6,496 nt of DNA from Hyphomicrobiales bacterium (GTDB lineage Bacteria > Pseudomonadota > Alphaproteobacteria > Rhodobacterales > Rhodobacteraceae): assembly GCA_003558415.1 (NCBI GenBank), contig PWLT01000156.1, positions 1 through 6,496 on the forward strand, read 5' to 3'. The notes beneath the pieces are model-generated. The model was not told the origin of the DNA, searched no databases, and saw only the letters and a list, made by a program, of their open reading frames with translations. How positions within the stretch are numbered: the first letter of the stretch is position 1; each line of letters opens with the position of its first letter. Of the stretch, positions 6,383-6,496 are shown in pieces. A program made the position numbers and the translations under genes.

Positions 6383-6496
6383 ATGAGGCAAATTTTTGGC
6401 GATTATATACTTGAGAAAGCAGGAGGTAAGGCGCTAAAGAGTTTAGGTTATTCTTTGCGCTTCTCGTTGGAGGCCATCAACGATTTGTCTGCAAAC
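6383..6496 (+). CDS. partial hypothetical protein, AT-richer than the rest, cut by the right edge
   Basis: Thirty-eight codons are open from the ATG at 6383 to the window end, and an upstream TAG at 6350-6352 closes the frame. The N-terminus reads MRQIFGDYILEKAGGKALKS, continuing with a Leu/Phe-containing, probably helical stretch. I do not recognise it. The other five frames in this stretch carry stops, while this one stays open for 48 codons (6353-6496). Codon use (TTA, ATA, CTA, AAA) differs from the GC-rich neighbours, and local GC is about 42%, which suggests transfer. There is no clear ribosome site before the ATG, and a promoter-like TTGATA (6378-6383) overlaps it, so the true start may lie elsewhere. 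Coding is likely but not proven from so short a piece. Confidence 0.5.
   Translation, partial: MRQIFGDYILEKAGGKALKSLGYSLRFSLEAINDLSAN

Noticed and set aside
6378..6406. Promoter-like TTGATA / GATTAT with a 17-base spacer near the right edge
   Set aside because: It overlaps the only start codon of the open frame, and AT-rich DNA yields such matches by chance. Kept as a caution about the start rather than as a feature.
6421..6427. AGGAGGT, a perfect ribosome-site match, inside the right-edge frame
   Set aside because: No ATG, GTG or TTG follows within a usable distance, and it reads naturally as in-frame Ala-Gly-Gly codons.

Overview
The window looks like chromosomal DNA of a high-GC alphaproteobacterium, most likely of the order Rhodobacterales. 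Three things suggest this: the base composition (a 60-base sample at 4081-4140 has 44 G/C), the order LOG-family gene / LysM protein / Atm1-type ABC exporter, which I recall from that order, and the style of the terminator after the ABC gene. The assignment is an inference from gene content, not a phylogeny.

Layout, left to right. Positions 1-445 (minus strand) hold the first 148 codons of a LOG-family Rossmann-fold phosphoribohydrolase, cut by the left edge. Positions 446-556 are a compact divergent intergenic region with promoter-like hexamers for both directions that overlap each other. Positions 557-2767 (plus) encode a 736-residue membrane-anchored protein with two Ig-like beta domains, a long Ala/Pro/Asp/Glu-rich linker and a C-terminal LysM domain. 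Positions 2850-4736 (plus) encode a complete Atm1/ABCB7-type half-transporter. It has its own strong ribosome binding site and is followed by a hairpin plus T-tract terminator. Converging on it from the other side is a complete 12-helix MFS transporter (6093-4870, minus).

The right end differs in character. A 160-bp element bounded by nearly perfect 27-bp inverted repeats and flanked by TA (6192-6351) looks like a MITE or other non-autonomous transposon remnant, with two strong GC-rich hairpins inside. Directly after it the composition drops to about 42% GC (61 of 146 bases, 6351-6496). A reading frame begins at 6383 and runs off the window. The element therefore sits at the junction between GC-rich core-type sequence and AT-richer sequence that may have been acquired horizontally.

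How the genes might work together: the LysM protein probably binds peptidoglycan from an inner-membrane anchor, and the ABC exporter exports glutathione-linked or metal-linked substrates. The two may be co-transcribed (82-base gap), but the sequence shows no functional link. LOG and LysM share a divergent promoter region. The MFS gene is a separate transcription unit. I see no convincing new multi-gene system inside the window. The best lead is the partial gene at the right edge together with the repeat element before it.
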